Part shown: positions 1-8,091 of the stretch, one piece after another
Position numbering within the stretch: position 1 is the first letter of the stretch
How the letters are laid out: each line of letters begins with the position of its first letter
Assembly (NCBI GenBank): GCA_022767485.1
Contig: JALEMY010000075.1
Span: 1 to 41,456 of the forward strand
Source: Erysipelotrichaceae bacterium
Lineage (GTDB): Bacteria > Bacillota_I > Bacilli_A > RFN20 > CAG-631
DNA length: 41,456 nt
Direction: 5' to 3'
Notes under the pieces: generated by a model
Database searches by the model: none
Told to the model about the DNA's origin: nothing
What the model saw: only the letters and a program-made list of their open reading frames with translations
Translations under genes and position numbers: made by a program

Positions 1-660
1 TAGTTTTGATAATTCATCATCCTTATTGTTAACTATCCAACTTGTTACATCCATCTCGTTAAACAATTCTTTTACGTGTGTTTCATAACTTTCTTCAATT
101 ATTATTAAACGATCATTTTTATTCATTAAGGAAATTAAATACTTTTGAAACTCAGTTTTGCCACTTCCGGTTTGTCCAGAAATCAAGACACTTTGATAAC
201 TTAGCATTAAAGCTTTTAAAAAATCGTGAACAAAATAAGGACATAAAAGAGGATCGTTTTCTTTTATTTTTAATATTGTTGTAATTCTTCTAAGTGAAAA
301 GGTAACTACCTTTTGATTATTGCTTCTTGCAATAAAGGGATGTATTGCATTTAATCGATAATCTCCAAAGGAAACATCTAATGATGGTGTTTTATTGGTG
401 AATGGTTTTAGCATATAGTTTGCTATTTTCTTAATAAAAGAAAAGACCTCATCTGATGATATTTTTATTGGAAGCATATAGCGACCAATTTCGTTATCTT
501 GAGCATAAAAAGAAACACCATTATAAGAAACGTCCGTAACATTATCATTAAATATTCCTTTTAAAAAAGAGTTTTCTACCAGCTTAACACATTCATCAGG
601 ATTTTCTTGAATAATATTATTATTATTTTTCTTAACTTTTTTCTTTTTAAATAGGCTCAT
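1..660 (-). CDS. CpaF/VirB11-type secretion ATPase, partial (3' end outside window)
   Basis: The frame is open from an ATG at 660 to the left edge with no stop (220 residues seen), so the gene is cut by the window. Residues 41-48 read VTDVSYNG, the motif that opens the N-terminal domain of CpaF/TadA ATPases. Residues 162-169 are a Walker A loop, GQTGSGKT, and residues 183-190 (DRLIIIEE) match the Asp-box/Walker B-like strand that follows it in T2SSE-family ATPases. The protein should be a cytoplasmic hexameric ATPase driving assembly of a pilus or pseudopilus-like secretion machine at the membrane. Its start overlaps the end of the upstream exported-protein gene by 14 bases, which implies one transcript and translational coupling. 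The N terminus is Lys/Asn-rich. The family is clear; which machine it powers (Tad-like, competence-like or something new) cannot be decided without the genes to the left. Confidence 0.85.
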   Translation of the reverse strand, partial: MSLFKKKKVKKNNNNIIQENPDECVKLVENSFLKGIFNDNVTDVSYNGVSFYAQDNEIGRYMLPIKISSDEVFSFIKKIANYMLKPFTNKTPSLDVSFGDYRLNAIHPFIARSNNQKVVTFSLRRITTILKIKENDPLLCPYFVHDFLKALMLSYQSVLISGQTGSGKTEFQKYLISLMNKNDRLIIIEESYETHVKELFNEMDVTSWIVNNKDDELSKL

Positions 661-1039
661 ACCTTACTACTTCCTCATATGTTTTGTTTAAATATTCCAG
701 CACTATTTTTATTTGAACACTATTACATTTATTATTTCCAATACTACATGACGTTAATGATTTTGCATCATAAAAATAATAATATTCTTTATGATTTAAA
801 AAAGACAAATTTGACATTATAATATCAACCATTTCTTTTAATGTTTCTTGACTTATTGCTAAATAGGAAATATCATTATATTTTAAATATTCCAGTTTGC
901 TTCTTTCACTAATCGATTGACTAACGAGTTCTGGATTTATTAGATTAAGCACATTATCTATGCGATTGGCCACTACAATATTAGTACATATTTGAACTGT
1001 CATTATAGTAGAAAGAACTATTATATAAAAATTATTCAT
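647..1039 (-). CDS. small exported or membrane-anchored protein, function unknown
   Basis: A 130-residue protein that I do not recognise. Residues 1-24 form one hydrophobic helix without a basic N-terminal region before it, which could be a signal anchor or a pilin-like stalk helix. The rest is polar, Tyr/Asn-rich and has two Cys close together (SLTSCSIGNNKC), which could form a disulfide outside the cell. It overlaps the exported protein gene upstream (8 bases) and the secretion ATPase gene downstream (14 bases). That packing suggests it is a subunit of the same system, perhaps a minor pseudopilin or TadE-like component, but no pilin peptidase site is evident. Confidence 0.6.
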   Translation of the reverse strand: MNNFYIIVLSTIMTVQICTNIVVANRIDNVLNLINPELVSQSISERSKLEYLKYNDISYLAISQETLKEMVDIIMSNLSFLNHKEYYYFYDAKSLTSCSIGNNKCNSVQIKIVLEYLNKTYEEVVRYEPI

Positions 1040-2039
1040 ATGTTACTCCTTGAAGTGGTGGTGAAACCTCTATATATTTGCAATCGAACACTTCACCAAA
1101 TTTTTCATCATATAAGTCGTCGATGTTATTTAAGCTTACAATAGTTTTAAATACATAGGTATTATGGTGTAAACCAATATCATTAAAACATATTTCAACT
1201 TCAATATTATTATCATTTACCATTGATAAAGGAAAGAAAAATGGTAATGATAGATCATCACAGGTACTAGTTTGCTCTTCAAAAATCATTCCTGTATTGT
1301 TATCAACATAGTATTTTTTTTCATTGCTAACAATGAAAGAATCAGATGATATTCTACTTAAAGTGATATCAGTTGTTGTGTAACCATTTTTATATAATAA
1401 ATCTGAACTATCAAATTTTTTATAGATTTTCATTTCGCATTGTTTTGAATACAAGCTAGTATTATTTAAAGTTATCGTATAATTATTTAAATCAAAGAAT
1501 CTTGATTTATCTAATGTGATATTTTTTTTACCATTTATGGTAACGCCTTCATAATACGATTTTGTTGTAAAATCTGCTCCTTTCATGGAAAAATCAATCT
1601 TTACAGGGTGTTCATCTTTAAATGTAATAGTGTCATTTAAAGGAGCAGTTAATGTTGCATATCTTGGGGCATATATTTTAAAAGTGCAAACGGAAGCAGG
1701 CACATTTTCTTCAATGTAATTTACAGAAATTTTAATATCTTTTTCTTCTTCGTTTCCACTAAATGATGAAATATAAAATGGAGATTGTGAAATGTATGCG
1801 GTAATCTCTTTTTTATAAACTTCTACAATATTATTGACATATATATAGATGTTAACGTAAGCAAATGGATGACCTTCAACCATGTTAAGAGTAATAGGTA
1901 TTTGCTCATTTATATCTTGAATATTATATGTTCCTTCAATGCTTATTGACTCGTTCGAAGCTACTTTTTTGATTGATAAATTGTTAAAGTTAACAATAAG
2001 TGGGAGAATTAGTATTGACTTAATAAATTTATATAACAT
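1032..2039 (-). CDS. secreted beta-rich protein, function unknown
   Basis: A 335-residue protein with a Sec-type signal peptide (MLYKFIKSILILPLIV, cleavage perhaps near residue 28). The mature part alternates short polar and hydrophobic stretches typical of beta-sandwich surface proteins, with several NYTI/NNTS-like Asn-rich loops and no repeat that I could find. No catalytic motif is visible. It begins inside the last codons of the small upstream gene (11-base overlap) and its end overlaps the next exported protein gene, so it belongs to the four-gene cluster with the CpaF-type ATPase. It may be a structural or adhesive part of that machine. This is inference from position only. Confidence 0.6.
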   Translation of the reverse strand: MLYKFIKSILILPLIVNFNNLSIKKVASNESISIEGTYNIQDINEQIPITLNMVEGHPFAYVNIYIYVNNIVEVYKKEITAYISQSPFYISSFSGNEEEKDIKISVNYIEENVPASVCTFKIYAPRYATLTAPLNDTITFKDEHPVKIDFSMKGADFTTKSYYEGVTINGKKNITLDKSRFFDLNNYTITLNNTSLYSKQCEMKIYKKFDSSDLLYKNGYTTTDITLSRISSDSFIVSNEKKYYVDNNTGMIFEEQTSTCDDLSLPFFFPLSMVNDNNIEVEICFNDIGLHHNTYVFKTIVSLNNIDDLYDEKFGEVFDCKYIEVSPPLQGVTYE

Positions 2040-2385
2040 AAAGTAGAAATTCGTTTAGAGCACTTTCTCTGACTTTATAATATGTTGAACGACGATAAAC
2101 ATTCATCCACCATTTTGAATCATTATTTGATTCAATATATTCTTTAATAATAAACTCTTTTGATTCTTTTGAAAGAGAATTTATTATCTCATCTATGTAA
2201 TTTATATAATGCTCTTGTTGTTCCTTTCTATATTTTTTATTTTCCGAGAATAAGCTTGAATATTGTCTTTCAATTTTGGCTTTTTTGTATTCGATCATAA
2301 TAAGCCTTACTTTTTTACTTTTTTCATTTGCTGATATTTTTGTGTTACTAACATGGTTATTATAAAGATATTTGTTTTTACACAT
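2029..2385 (-). CDS. small basic cytoplasmic protein, possible transcription regulator
   Basis: First gene of the left-edge cluster. The frame can open at a GTG at 2394, but the Shine-Dalgarno sequence GAGGAA lies directly against that codon. The ATG at 2385 sits 9 bases behind it and is the likelier start (118 residues). The protein is Lys/Glu/Tyr-rich and helical. Its C-terminal block (WWMNVYRRSTYYKVRESALNEF) resembles the C-terminal helix-turn-helix-like end of small sigma-70-region-4-like regulators such as ArpU and the mycoplasma MG284/MPN403 group. That resemblance is from memory and weak. If right, it could regulate the exported-protein/ATPase genes it is co-transcribed with. No signal peptide or membrane segment is present. 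Confidence 0.55.
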   Translation of the reverse strand: MCKNKYLYNNHVSNTKISANEKSKKVRLIMIEYKKAKIERQYSSLFSENKKYRKEQQEHYINYIDEIINSLSKESKEFIIKEYIESNNDSKWWMNVYRRSTYYKVRESALNEFLLYVI

Positions 2386-2435
2386 ACATTTCACTTCCTC
2401 TCACTTTTATTATAAAAAAAAGTGTTAATTTTTCC

Positions 2436-2467
2436 TTAAAAAAAAATAAGACTCTTAAGAGTCTTAT
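2436..2467 (-). terminator. Rho-independent terminator of the DUF2188 gene
   Basis: A perfect 22-bp palindrome at 2446-2467 (arms ATAAGACTC/GAGTCTTAT around TTAA) is followed, in minus-strand reading, by a run of about ten T. It begins nine bases after the DUF2188 stop codon. Confidence 0.8.
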
Positions 2468-2475
2468 AATAAATA

Positions 2476-2745
2476 CTATTTACTACGTCTTTTTGTTGTC
2501 TTACTATTTTTCTTATATTTCATTGAATTTTCTGGATCATTACCATAAGAAGTTGAAAGTCTAATCTTACCATCTTTTCCATGTACACAAAATTCAGCAG
2601 AAGCTTCCATCGCTAATTTTCTTCCTTTGCCAATCGCTTCTTTTTGGGTTTGATATTTTCCAGTAGATGTTCCGTTTGCACCATTACAAACGTGCCATTG
2701 TCCGTCACTTTTTCTATAAGTAACATGAATTGATTTTCGACTCAT
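2476..2745 (-). CDS. DUF2188 domain protein
   Basis: An 89-residue protein matching the DUF2188 pattern over residues 5-70: an HVTYRKSDGQWHV opening strand, a QTQKEAIGKGRKLA helix and a HGKDGKI strand followed by a conserved SYGNDP turn. The family is small, cytoplasmic and of unknown biochemical role. The last 15 residues are a Lys/Arg/Ser tail that could bind nucleic acid or simply be disordered. The ribosome-binding site is AAAGGGA before the ATG. It has its own terminator and diverges from the plus-strand gene at 2973, so it is probably a single-gene unit. Confidence 0.85.
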   Translation of the reverse strand: MSRKSIHVTYRKSDGQWHVCNGANGTSTGKYQTQKEAIGKGRKLAMEASAEFCVHGKDGKIRLSTSYGNDPENSMKYKKNSKTTKRRSK

Positions 2746-2872
2746 TTTTTTCCCTTTCTATTATCCCATTATTATTTTGGAAATCTGCTTTTGTTTTATT
2801 CTTTTTTTTATTTTATAAACATTTTTTTCACATTTTAATTACCAGTTTTTTATTTTATGGGTATTATTTTAA

Positions 2873-2909
2873 ATGTAAGTGCTTTCAAAAAATAATGAAA
2901 ACGATTACA
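2873..2909 (+). promoter_or_regulatory. two tandem cre-like (CcpA) boxes
   Basis: The box at 2895-2909 fits the cre consensus WTGNAANCGNWNNCW at every fixed position. A second box at 2873-2887 has one mismatch (TG for the central CG). Their starts are 22 bp apart, close to two helical turns, and they lie just upstream of the putative promoter of the small gene at 2973. CcpA itself is not in the window, so function is inference. Confidence 0.45.
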
Positions 2910-2940
2910 TTGTTTAATTTTATTTTTACATCAATATAAT
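2910..2940 (+). promoter_or_regulatory. putative promoter of the small gene at 2973
   Basis: A perfect -10 (TATAAT, 2935-2940) with a weak -35 (TTGTTT, 2910-2915) at 19 bp spacing. The spacing is long, so help from an upstream-bound activator is possible. Confidence 0.45.
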
Positions 2941-2972
2941 ATTGGTGATTTAAAAAAAAGGAGGTTATGCGT

Positions 2973-3185
2973 ATGAAGATTTATGAATTAGAAGCTATTA
3001 TCAACAAAGACACTATACTTCACAAAAATTTTGTAACTCGTGAAAAAGCAAATAAGTATCTTGAAAAAATTTTAAGTGAATATAATTTGAATGTTGAAGA
3101 TATCATTTATAAAAATGATGTTCATCATCAAGAATTTGTTTGCAATGATTACAATCGAATTACAATTAACCGTGTTTCGTTGTAA
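2973..3185 (+). CDS. small hypothetical protein
   Basis: A 70-residue, Lys/Asn/Glu-rich soluble protein that I do not recognise. An ATG at 2967 lies only two bases behind a perfect AAGGAGG (2958-2964), while the in-frame ATG at 2973 is 8 bases behind it and is the better start. The pattern is strand-helix-helix-strand (MKIYELEAI, REKANKYLEKILSEY, RITINRV), like a small beta-alpha-beta fold. It stands alone on the plus strand behind tandem cre-like boxes and in front of a long hairpin-rich non-coding stretch. Confidence 0.65.
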   Translation: MKIYELEAIINKDTILHKNFVTREKANKYLEKILSEYNLNVEDIIYKNDVHHQEFVCNDYNRITINRVSL

Positions 3186-3245
3186 TAATTACTTCAAAAA
3201 TTATTTACACTTATAATGTAAATTGAAGTCAAAGTTTAATTTTGA

Positions 3246-3356
3246 CGTTAGATAATTAAATGAATCGGTAGTTATTTAAAATTAATTTTGATAAAGTGAA
3301 GATAGTTTCACTATCTCATTTTATAAAACAACCAGTTCATTTAATTAACGTTTTTA
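3246..3356 (+). ncRNA. candidate structured RNA or long inverted repeat
   Basis: The arms 3246-3273 and 3327-3350 pair over about 20 bp (CGTTA, ATTAAATGAA, GGT and GTT blocks, with one 4-base bulge and two mismatches). They enclose a 7-bp hairpin (AGATAGT/ACTATCT) and are followed by TTTTT. A possible -10 (TATAAT) lies at 3212-3217. It may be a small RNA, a 3' untranslated structure of the gene at 2973 or a degenerate inverted-repeat element. The whole stretch 3186-3536 has no gene; other short hairpins lie at 3191-3229 and 3366-3389. Confidence 0.35.
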
Positions 3357-3405
3357 TTAATATATCTTATCTATGAATTATTATTAGATAAATTTAATAT
3401 TTTTT

Positions 3406-3429
3406 AGAGGAAATTATTTCCTCTTTTTT
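3406..3429 (+). terminator. Rho-independent terminator, plus strand
   Basis: A perfect 8-bp stem (AGAGGAAA/TTTCCTCT) with a 3-base loop, followed by a T run. It closes the plus-strand unit that starts at 2973 and includes the hairpin-rich stretch. Confidence 0.85.
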
Positions 3430-3481
3430 ATCTATTGTATCTACAATTTTTTTTCATATGAGTTTTATCTTTTTATATAGT

Positions 3482-3513
3482 AAAAAATGGCACTTAATAA
3501 AGTACCATTTTTA
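3482..3513 (-). terminator. terminator of leuS
   Basis: The stem AAATGG-C-ACTT / AAGT-A-CCATTT, with one mismatch and a 4-base loop, is followed by T on the minus strand. It begins 24 bases after the leuS stop. Confidence 0.8.
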
Positions 3514-3536
3514 AAAATTATAAGCAAAATTTATAA

Positions 3537-5936
3537 TTAATTTGCTACTATATTTACAATTCTATTAACAACAGCGACAACTTTTCTAATTTGTTTTCCT
3601 TCAAGATGCCTAATAATATCAGCATTATTTAAAGCTAATTTTTCAAGTTCGTTAGCTGGAGTATCTTTTACTACCGTTATCGTAGCTCTTAGTTTTCCAT
3701 TTATTTGCACTCCTATTGTAACATTATCATCCACACAATATTTTTCATCATATGTTGGCCATGGTTCATATGCAATTGTTTTATCATGTCCTAATATATT
3801 CCACATTTCTTCACATACATGAGGAGCAATTGGCGATAATAATTTCACAAATCCTTCAATGTATTCTATATTAATTTCTTTTTCTTTATAACAGTCATTT
3901 ATGAAAATCATCATTTGAGCAATGGCAGTATTAAATGACAAAGATTCATAATCATTTGATACTTTTTTTACAGTTTTATTATATGATTTTCTAACATTAT
4001 CGCTTTGATTACTAGTTATAACAACATTACTTTCGCCACAAACTAAACGGTATACTCTATCTAAAAATTTTCTTGCAGCTTGAAGACCAGATGTAGACCA
4101 TGGTTTTTCATCTTTCAATGGTCCCATAAACATTTCAAATAATCTTAAAGCATCTGCTCCATATTCTTTAACAACATCATCAGGATTAACAACGTTCCCA
4201 CGAGATTTACTCATTTTTTCACCATTTTCACCAAGAATCATGCCTTGATGATATAGTTTTTTAAATGGTTCTTCAACTGGTGAAATACCTTTATCATATA
4301 AAAATTTATTCCAAAATCTTGAATAAAGTAAGTGACCAACTGCATGTTCTGCTCCACCAATATATAAATCAACTGGCATCCAATGCTTCAATAACTCATA
4401 GTCAGCTAAAGATGAGTCATTATTTGGATCAATATAACGTAAATAATACCAACTAGAGCCTGCTGAACCTGGCATTGTCGATGTTTCACGTTTTGCAATT
4501 TTACCATTATATTCTACATTGACCCAAGAAGTAGCTTTTTCAAGTGGTGAACTACCATCTTTGCTTCTTCCATAATCGTCAAGTTGTGGTAAAACTAATG
4601 GTAATTGTTCATCATCTAATGGAATAATCTTACCATCAACATAAATTACAGGAATAGGTTCTCCCCAGTATCTTTGACGAGCAAATACCCATTCTCTCAT
4701 CTTGTAATTAATTTGTTTTTTGCCAATATTATTTTTTTCTAAATAATCAATCATCGTATTGATAGCATCTTCCTTATTTAAGCCATTTAAAAAACCAGAA
4801 TTAATATGAATGCCATCTTCTGTATATGCTTGCTTGGAAATGTCGCCACCTTGTAATACTTGAATGATTTCCAAATTGAATTTTTTAGCAAAGGCATAAT
4901 CTCTATCATCATGAGCAGGAACTGCCATAATTGCCCCTGTTCCATATGTTGATAATACATAGTCGGAAATATAAATTGGAATATGCTTGCCATTGATTGG
5001 ATTTATTGCATATGCGCCTGTGAAAACACCAGTTTTTTCTTTATTAAGTTCTGTTCTTTCAAGTTCTGATTTACTTGCAGCAAAAGCAATATAATTTTCA
5101 ACTTCATTTTTTTGTTCTTTGCTTGTTATTTTTTTAACAAGAGGATGTTCAGGAGATAATACACAATATGTGGCTCCAAATAAAGTATCACAGCGAGTAG
5201 TAAAAACAATAAAAGAATCATCACTATTTAAGACTTTAAATGTAACTTGTGCTCCAACTGACTTTCCAATCCAGTTTCTTTGAATTTCTTTTGTGGATTC
5301 TGGCCAATCAATACTATCAAGGCCTGAAAGTAATCTTTCAGCGTAGGCTGGAATATCAAGTACCCATTGCTTCATATTTTTACGAATAACAGGATATCCT
5401 CCTCTTTCTGATTTACCATCGATTACTTCATCGTTTGCAAGAACAGTGCCTAATTCTTCACACCAGTTAACCGGCATATCGATTAATTTTGCATAACCAT
5501 CTTCTAAAAGACGTTTAAAAATCCACTGTGTCCATTTGTAATATGAAGGATCACATGTAGATATTTGTTTGCTCCAGTCAAAAGAAAAACCTAACATTTT
5601 TAATTGTTTTTTAAAGGTTTTTATATTTTCAAGAGTAAAACCCTCTGGGTGATTACCAGTTTTTATAGCATATTGTTCTGCGGGTAAACCAAATGAATCA
5701 AATCCCATCGGATGTAAAACATTATACCCTTGCATTCTTTTCATTCTTGACATAATGTCACTAGCTGTATATCCTTCAGGATGACCAACATGAAGTCCAT
5801 GACCAGATGGATATGGGAACATATCAAGCGCATAATATTTAGGTTTTGAAAAATCCCAAACATCAGTTTTAAAAACTTCGTTCTCTTCCCAGTATTTTTG
5901 CCATTTAGCTTCTACTATTAAATGATTATATGGCAT
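3537..5936 (-). CDS. leuS: leucyl-tRNA synthetase
   Basis: This class Ia synthetase charges tRNA-Leu in the cytoplasm. At 799 residues it has the usual bacterial length. The HIGH motif appears as HVGH at residues 49-52 inside [14 protein letters not shown], and KMSKS is intact at 574-578. The CP1 editing domain includes [11 protein letters not shown] near residue 246 and [10 protein letters not shown] near 343, with the editing Asp, so proofreading should work. The C-terminal anticodon and tRNA-contact domains are complete. The start ATG has an AAGGAGG ribosome-binding site. A T-box leader precedes it, so expression should rise when uncharged tRNA-Leu accumulates. It has its own promoter and terminator. 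Confidence 0.98.
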   Translation of the reverse strand: MPYNHLIVEAKWQKYWEENEVFKTDVWDFSKPKYYALDMFPYPSGHGLHVGHPEGYTASDIMSRMKRMQGYNVLHPMGFDSFGLPAEQYAIKTGNHPEGFTLENIKTFKKQLKMLGFSFDWSKQISTCDPSYYKWTQWIFKRLLEDGYAKLIDMPVNWCEELGTVLANDEVIDGKSERGGYPVIRKNMKQWVLDIPAYAERLLSGLDSIDWPESTKEIQRNWIGKSVGAQVTFKVLNSDDSFIVFTTRCDTLFGATYCVLSPEHPLVKKITSKEQKNEVENYIAFAASKSELERTELNKEKTGVFTGAYAINPINGKHIPIYISDYVLSTYGTGAIMAVPAHDDRDYAFAKKFNLEIIQVLQGGDISKQAYTEDGIHINSGFLNGLNKEDAINTMIDYLEKNNIGKKQINYKMREWVFARQRYWGEPIPVIYVDGKIIPLDDEQLPLVLPQLDDYGRSKDGSSPLEKATSWVNVEYNGKIAKRETSTMPGSAGSSWYYLRYIDPNNDSSLADYELLKHWMPVDLYIGGAEHAVGHLLYSRFWNKFLYDKGISPVEEPFKKLYHQGMILGENGEKMSKSRGNVVNPDDVVKEYGADALRLFEMFMGPLKDEKPWSTSGLQAARKFLDRVYRLVCGESNVVITSNQSDNVRKSYNKTVKKVSNDYESLSFNTAIAQMMIFINDCYKEKEINIEYIEGFVKLLSPIAPHVCEEMWNILGHDKTIAYEPWPTYDEKYCVDDNVTIGVQINGKLRATITVVKDTPANELEKLALNNADIIRHLEGKQIRKVVAVVNRIVNIVAN

Positions 5937-5951
5937 AATTAATCCTCCTTA

Positions 5952-6138
5952 AAATAAAAAAGCATCCTTGAAGCTAAGGACGCAATCAGCGCGGTACCAC
6001 CTTATTTCATAGTTTCCTATGCACTTAATTATTAAAAAAAATGCTCCACGCCTAATTTCTTATATCTGATGATCCTTTTTCACCAACCAAGGACTCTCTA
6101 AAACATCAAAAATATAATACTCCTTCGCTTCATCGCAA
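5952..6138 (-). promoter_or_regulatory. T-box riboswitch (leucine)
   Basis: The minus-strand RNA carries the T-box core AAGGTGGTACCGCG (5990-6003). A terminator with 8-bp arms follows (5962-5969 with 5976-5983) and then a T run. Upstream there is a long stem I region with AGAGAG and GGTGAAAA elements. A TTA triplet at 6053-6055 on the 3' side of stem I is the best candidate for the leucine specifier codon. When uncharged tRNA-Leu binds, the antiterminator should form and leuS be read. Confidence 0.92.
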
Positions 6139-6142
6139 CAAT

Positions 6143-6171
6143 ATTTTACAAAAAACATGTAAAATAATCAA
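6143..6171 (-). promoter_or_regulatory. promoter of the T-box/leuS unit
   Basis: Minus-strand TTGATT-17-TAAAAT, with the -10 at 6143-6148, places the start a few bases before the T-box stem I. Confidence 0.7.
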
Positions 6172-6194
6172 CATTTTTTTTGATTTTAAGTGTT

Positions 6195-7388
6195 TTATTG
6201 AATTCTTTTTAATCTTTTATCTAAAGTATTATAAAATTCCTCTTCAGTAGTTTTGCATTTAAATGTCATAGAAAGACGAATCGATGGTTCAATTTCATCC
6301 CAAGGAATAGTAAATATACCACAATTATCTAACAAAAACCTTGAAAATTCATCTGCAGATGAAAAAGATGGTGGAATTGGCACATAAAGATAATAAGTTC
6401 CAGGTGATATATTTGTTGGTAAATGATTTTTGTTTAATATTTTACTTACTTTTTTCATTCTTTTATAATATCTATCTTTTTGCCTTGATAAAAACTTCAT
6501 TTCATTTAATATCGCTTCACTGGCTGCTAATTGAATAGGTATATACTGTCCAGAATCAACGTTATCCTTTACTTTTTTTATAATATCAATCAAATGTTCA
6601 TCAGCCACAATAAAACCAATACGCATACCTGTCATATTAAACATTTTTGAAAAAGAATGAACTTCAATACAACACTTATATGCATCTTTAATAGAAAAAA
6701 TACTAAGTGGCTGGTTTTTATATGTATATACTCCATAAGTTGCATCGTTTACTATCAAAAAATCATATTGTAATGCAAGATTTATCAGTCTTTCATAAAA
6801 TTTTTTATTTGCTACTGCTCCCGTTGGATTATTGGGATAATTAATAGAAAAAATTTTTGCTTTTTTATATACTTCAATTGGAATAGCTTGTAAATCTGGT
6901 AAATAATTGTTAGATTTCAATAATGGTGCCTTATATATTTTACCATTAAGCCAACTTGCCATATTTGCTAATACTTCATATCCTGGAGTGGTGCTTATCA
7001 CTATATCATTATCATTAATAAAAGCTAAAGGAATTAAAGTCAAAGCACTTTTAGCACCCATTACATGATTGATTTGCTTTAAAGGATTTATGACATCTAA
7101 ATTATATATTTCTCGTAAATGAATTGCTGCGGTTTGCTTTAAAATATCAATACCATTATCGGCATATACTCTATTTTCGTATTTATATATTTCCTTATTT
7201 AAACGATCCAAGACAAAAAATGGTGGCATTTCATCACTTTCACCAATTCCAAAATCTAATAGTGTTTCATTAAAATGATTTTCCAACCACATTTTTTTAA
7301 GCAAGCTATATTTTTCAAATTTATAATATGAATTTTTATAGAAATTTTCCCCACCAAGTCTTTTTGATATTAGTTGATTAAAATCCAT
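6195..7388 (-). CDS. dapL: LL-diaminopimelate aminotransferase-like PLP enzyme
   Basis: A fold-type I aminotransferase of 397 residues. The PLP lysine lies in SFSKMFNMTGMR (about residue 248), the phosphate/ring contacts in NYPNNPTG and NDATYG, and the N-terminal FGIGESDEMPP loop is typical of DapL relatives. DapL converts tetrahydrodipicolinate directly to LL-diaminopimelate using glutamate, bypassing the succinyl or acetyl routes. The neighbours dapF and an aspartokinase support this role over a general aspartate aminotransferase. The frame also opens at a TTG one codon earlier (7391); the ATG at 7388 is 9 bases behind AAAGGAG and preferred. It overlaps the end of dapF by 11 bases. Alternative: another class I/II aminotransferase recruited to the same pathway. 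Confidence 0.8.
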   Translation of the reverse strand: MDFNQLISKRLGGENFYKNSYYKFEKYSLLKKMWLENHFNETLLDFGIGESDEMPPFFVLDRLNKEIYKYENRVYADNGIDILKQTAAIHLREIYNLDVINPLKQINHVMGAKSALTLIPLAFINDNDIVISTTPGYEVLANMASWLNGKIYKAPLLKSNNYLPDLQAIPIEVYKKAKIFSINYPNNPTGAVANKKFYERLINLALQYDFLIVNDATYGVYTYKNQPLSIFSIKDAYKCCIEVHSFSKMFNMTGMRIGFIVADEHLIDIIKKVKDNVDSGQYIPIQLAASEAILNEMKFLSRQKDRYYKRMKKVSKILNKNHLPTNISPGTYYLYVPIPPSFSSADEFSRFLLDNCGIFTIPWDEIEPSIRLSMTFKCKTTEEEFYNTLDKRLKRIQ

Positions 7389-8091
7389 CAATAATCACTC
7401 CTTTATATATTAGATTTGCTTTCCCTTTTAAATAGTATTGATTGTTTTTAAAAAAACAAATAACACTTCCACCTAAACTTATTACATTAATTTGCTCATC
7501 TACTTTATCTAACATCAATAATGTGTAAAAAGCAGCTATAGCACCAGAGCCACAACTTAATGTTTCTTTTACTCCATATTCATATGTTTTTATTTTTATA
7601 TTATTTCTATTTAATACTTGCACAAAATGGACATTTAAATGTTCTTTTTCAACCTTTTCTTTAACATACTCGTCAAAAACACAACAATCTATATCTTTAC
7701 TTAAAATAACGAGATGATTGTTTAAAACTTGCACATAATATTCATTTTCTTTCATCAATAAAATAGGTTGTGGCATTAATACTGTGACATTGCTTTGATA
7801 GTCTATTGACAATTGAATTTTTTCATTAGCTAAAAAAACATCAAAATCAAGTTTATTATATATTTTAGATAATAAATAACCAAGGCAACGAAGGCCATTG
7901 CCGCACATTTTAGCTATGCTACCATCCGCATTATATATTGTTACTTTTTTGTTTTGATCTATTGTTATTAATCCATCTCCGCCGATACCAAAATGTCTAT
8001 CACATATTTTTTTTACATTGATATTTTCATTGTTATCACTTTGAATAATAACAAAGTCATTTCCTGTTGCTTCAAGTTTATAAAAATCCAT
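7378..8091 (-). CDS. dapF: diaminopimelate epimerase
   Basis: Converts LL- to meso-diaminopimelate, the cell-wall cross-linking residue and lysine precursor. It is a cofactor-free two-base racemase. Both catalytic cysteines are visible: MCGNG (about residue 63) and SCGSGA (about residue 180). Other family blocks are EATGNDFVII at the N terminus, CDRHFGIGGDG and YNADGSIAKMCGNGLRC. At 237 residues it is shorter than the usual 270-280, the loss being in loops of the second half. The start ATG at 8091 overlaps the TGA of the aspartokinase gene, and its ribosome-binding site (AAAGGAG) lies within that gene's last codons, so the two are translationally coupled. An in-frame TTG one codon earlier is less likely. 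Confidence 0.95.
   Translation of the reverse strand: MDFYKLEATGNDFVIIQSDNNENINVKKICDRHFGIGGDGLITIDQNKKVTIYNADGSIAKMCGNGLRCLGYLLSKIYNKLDFDVFLANEKIQLSIDYQSNVTVLMPQPILLMKENEYYVQVLNNHLVILSKDIDCCVFDEYVKEKVEKEHLNVHFVQVLNRNNIKIKTYEYGVKETLSCGSGAIAAFYTLLMLDKVDEQINVISLGGSVICFFKNNQYYLKGKANLIYKGVIIDGF

Noticed and set aside
3246-3350. Long inverted repeat considered as an insertion sequence end pair or MITE
   Set aside because: No transposase, no target-site duplication and no second copy were seen in the window; a structured RNA fits at least as well.
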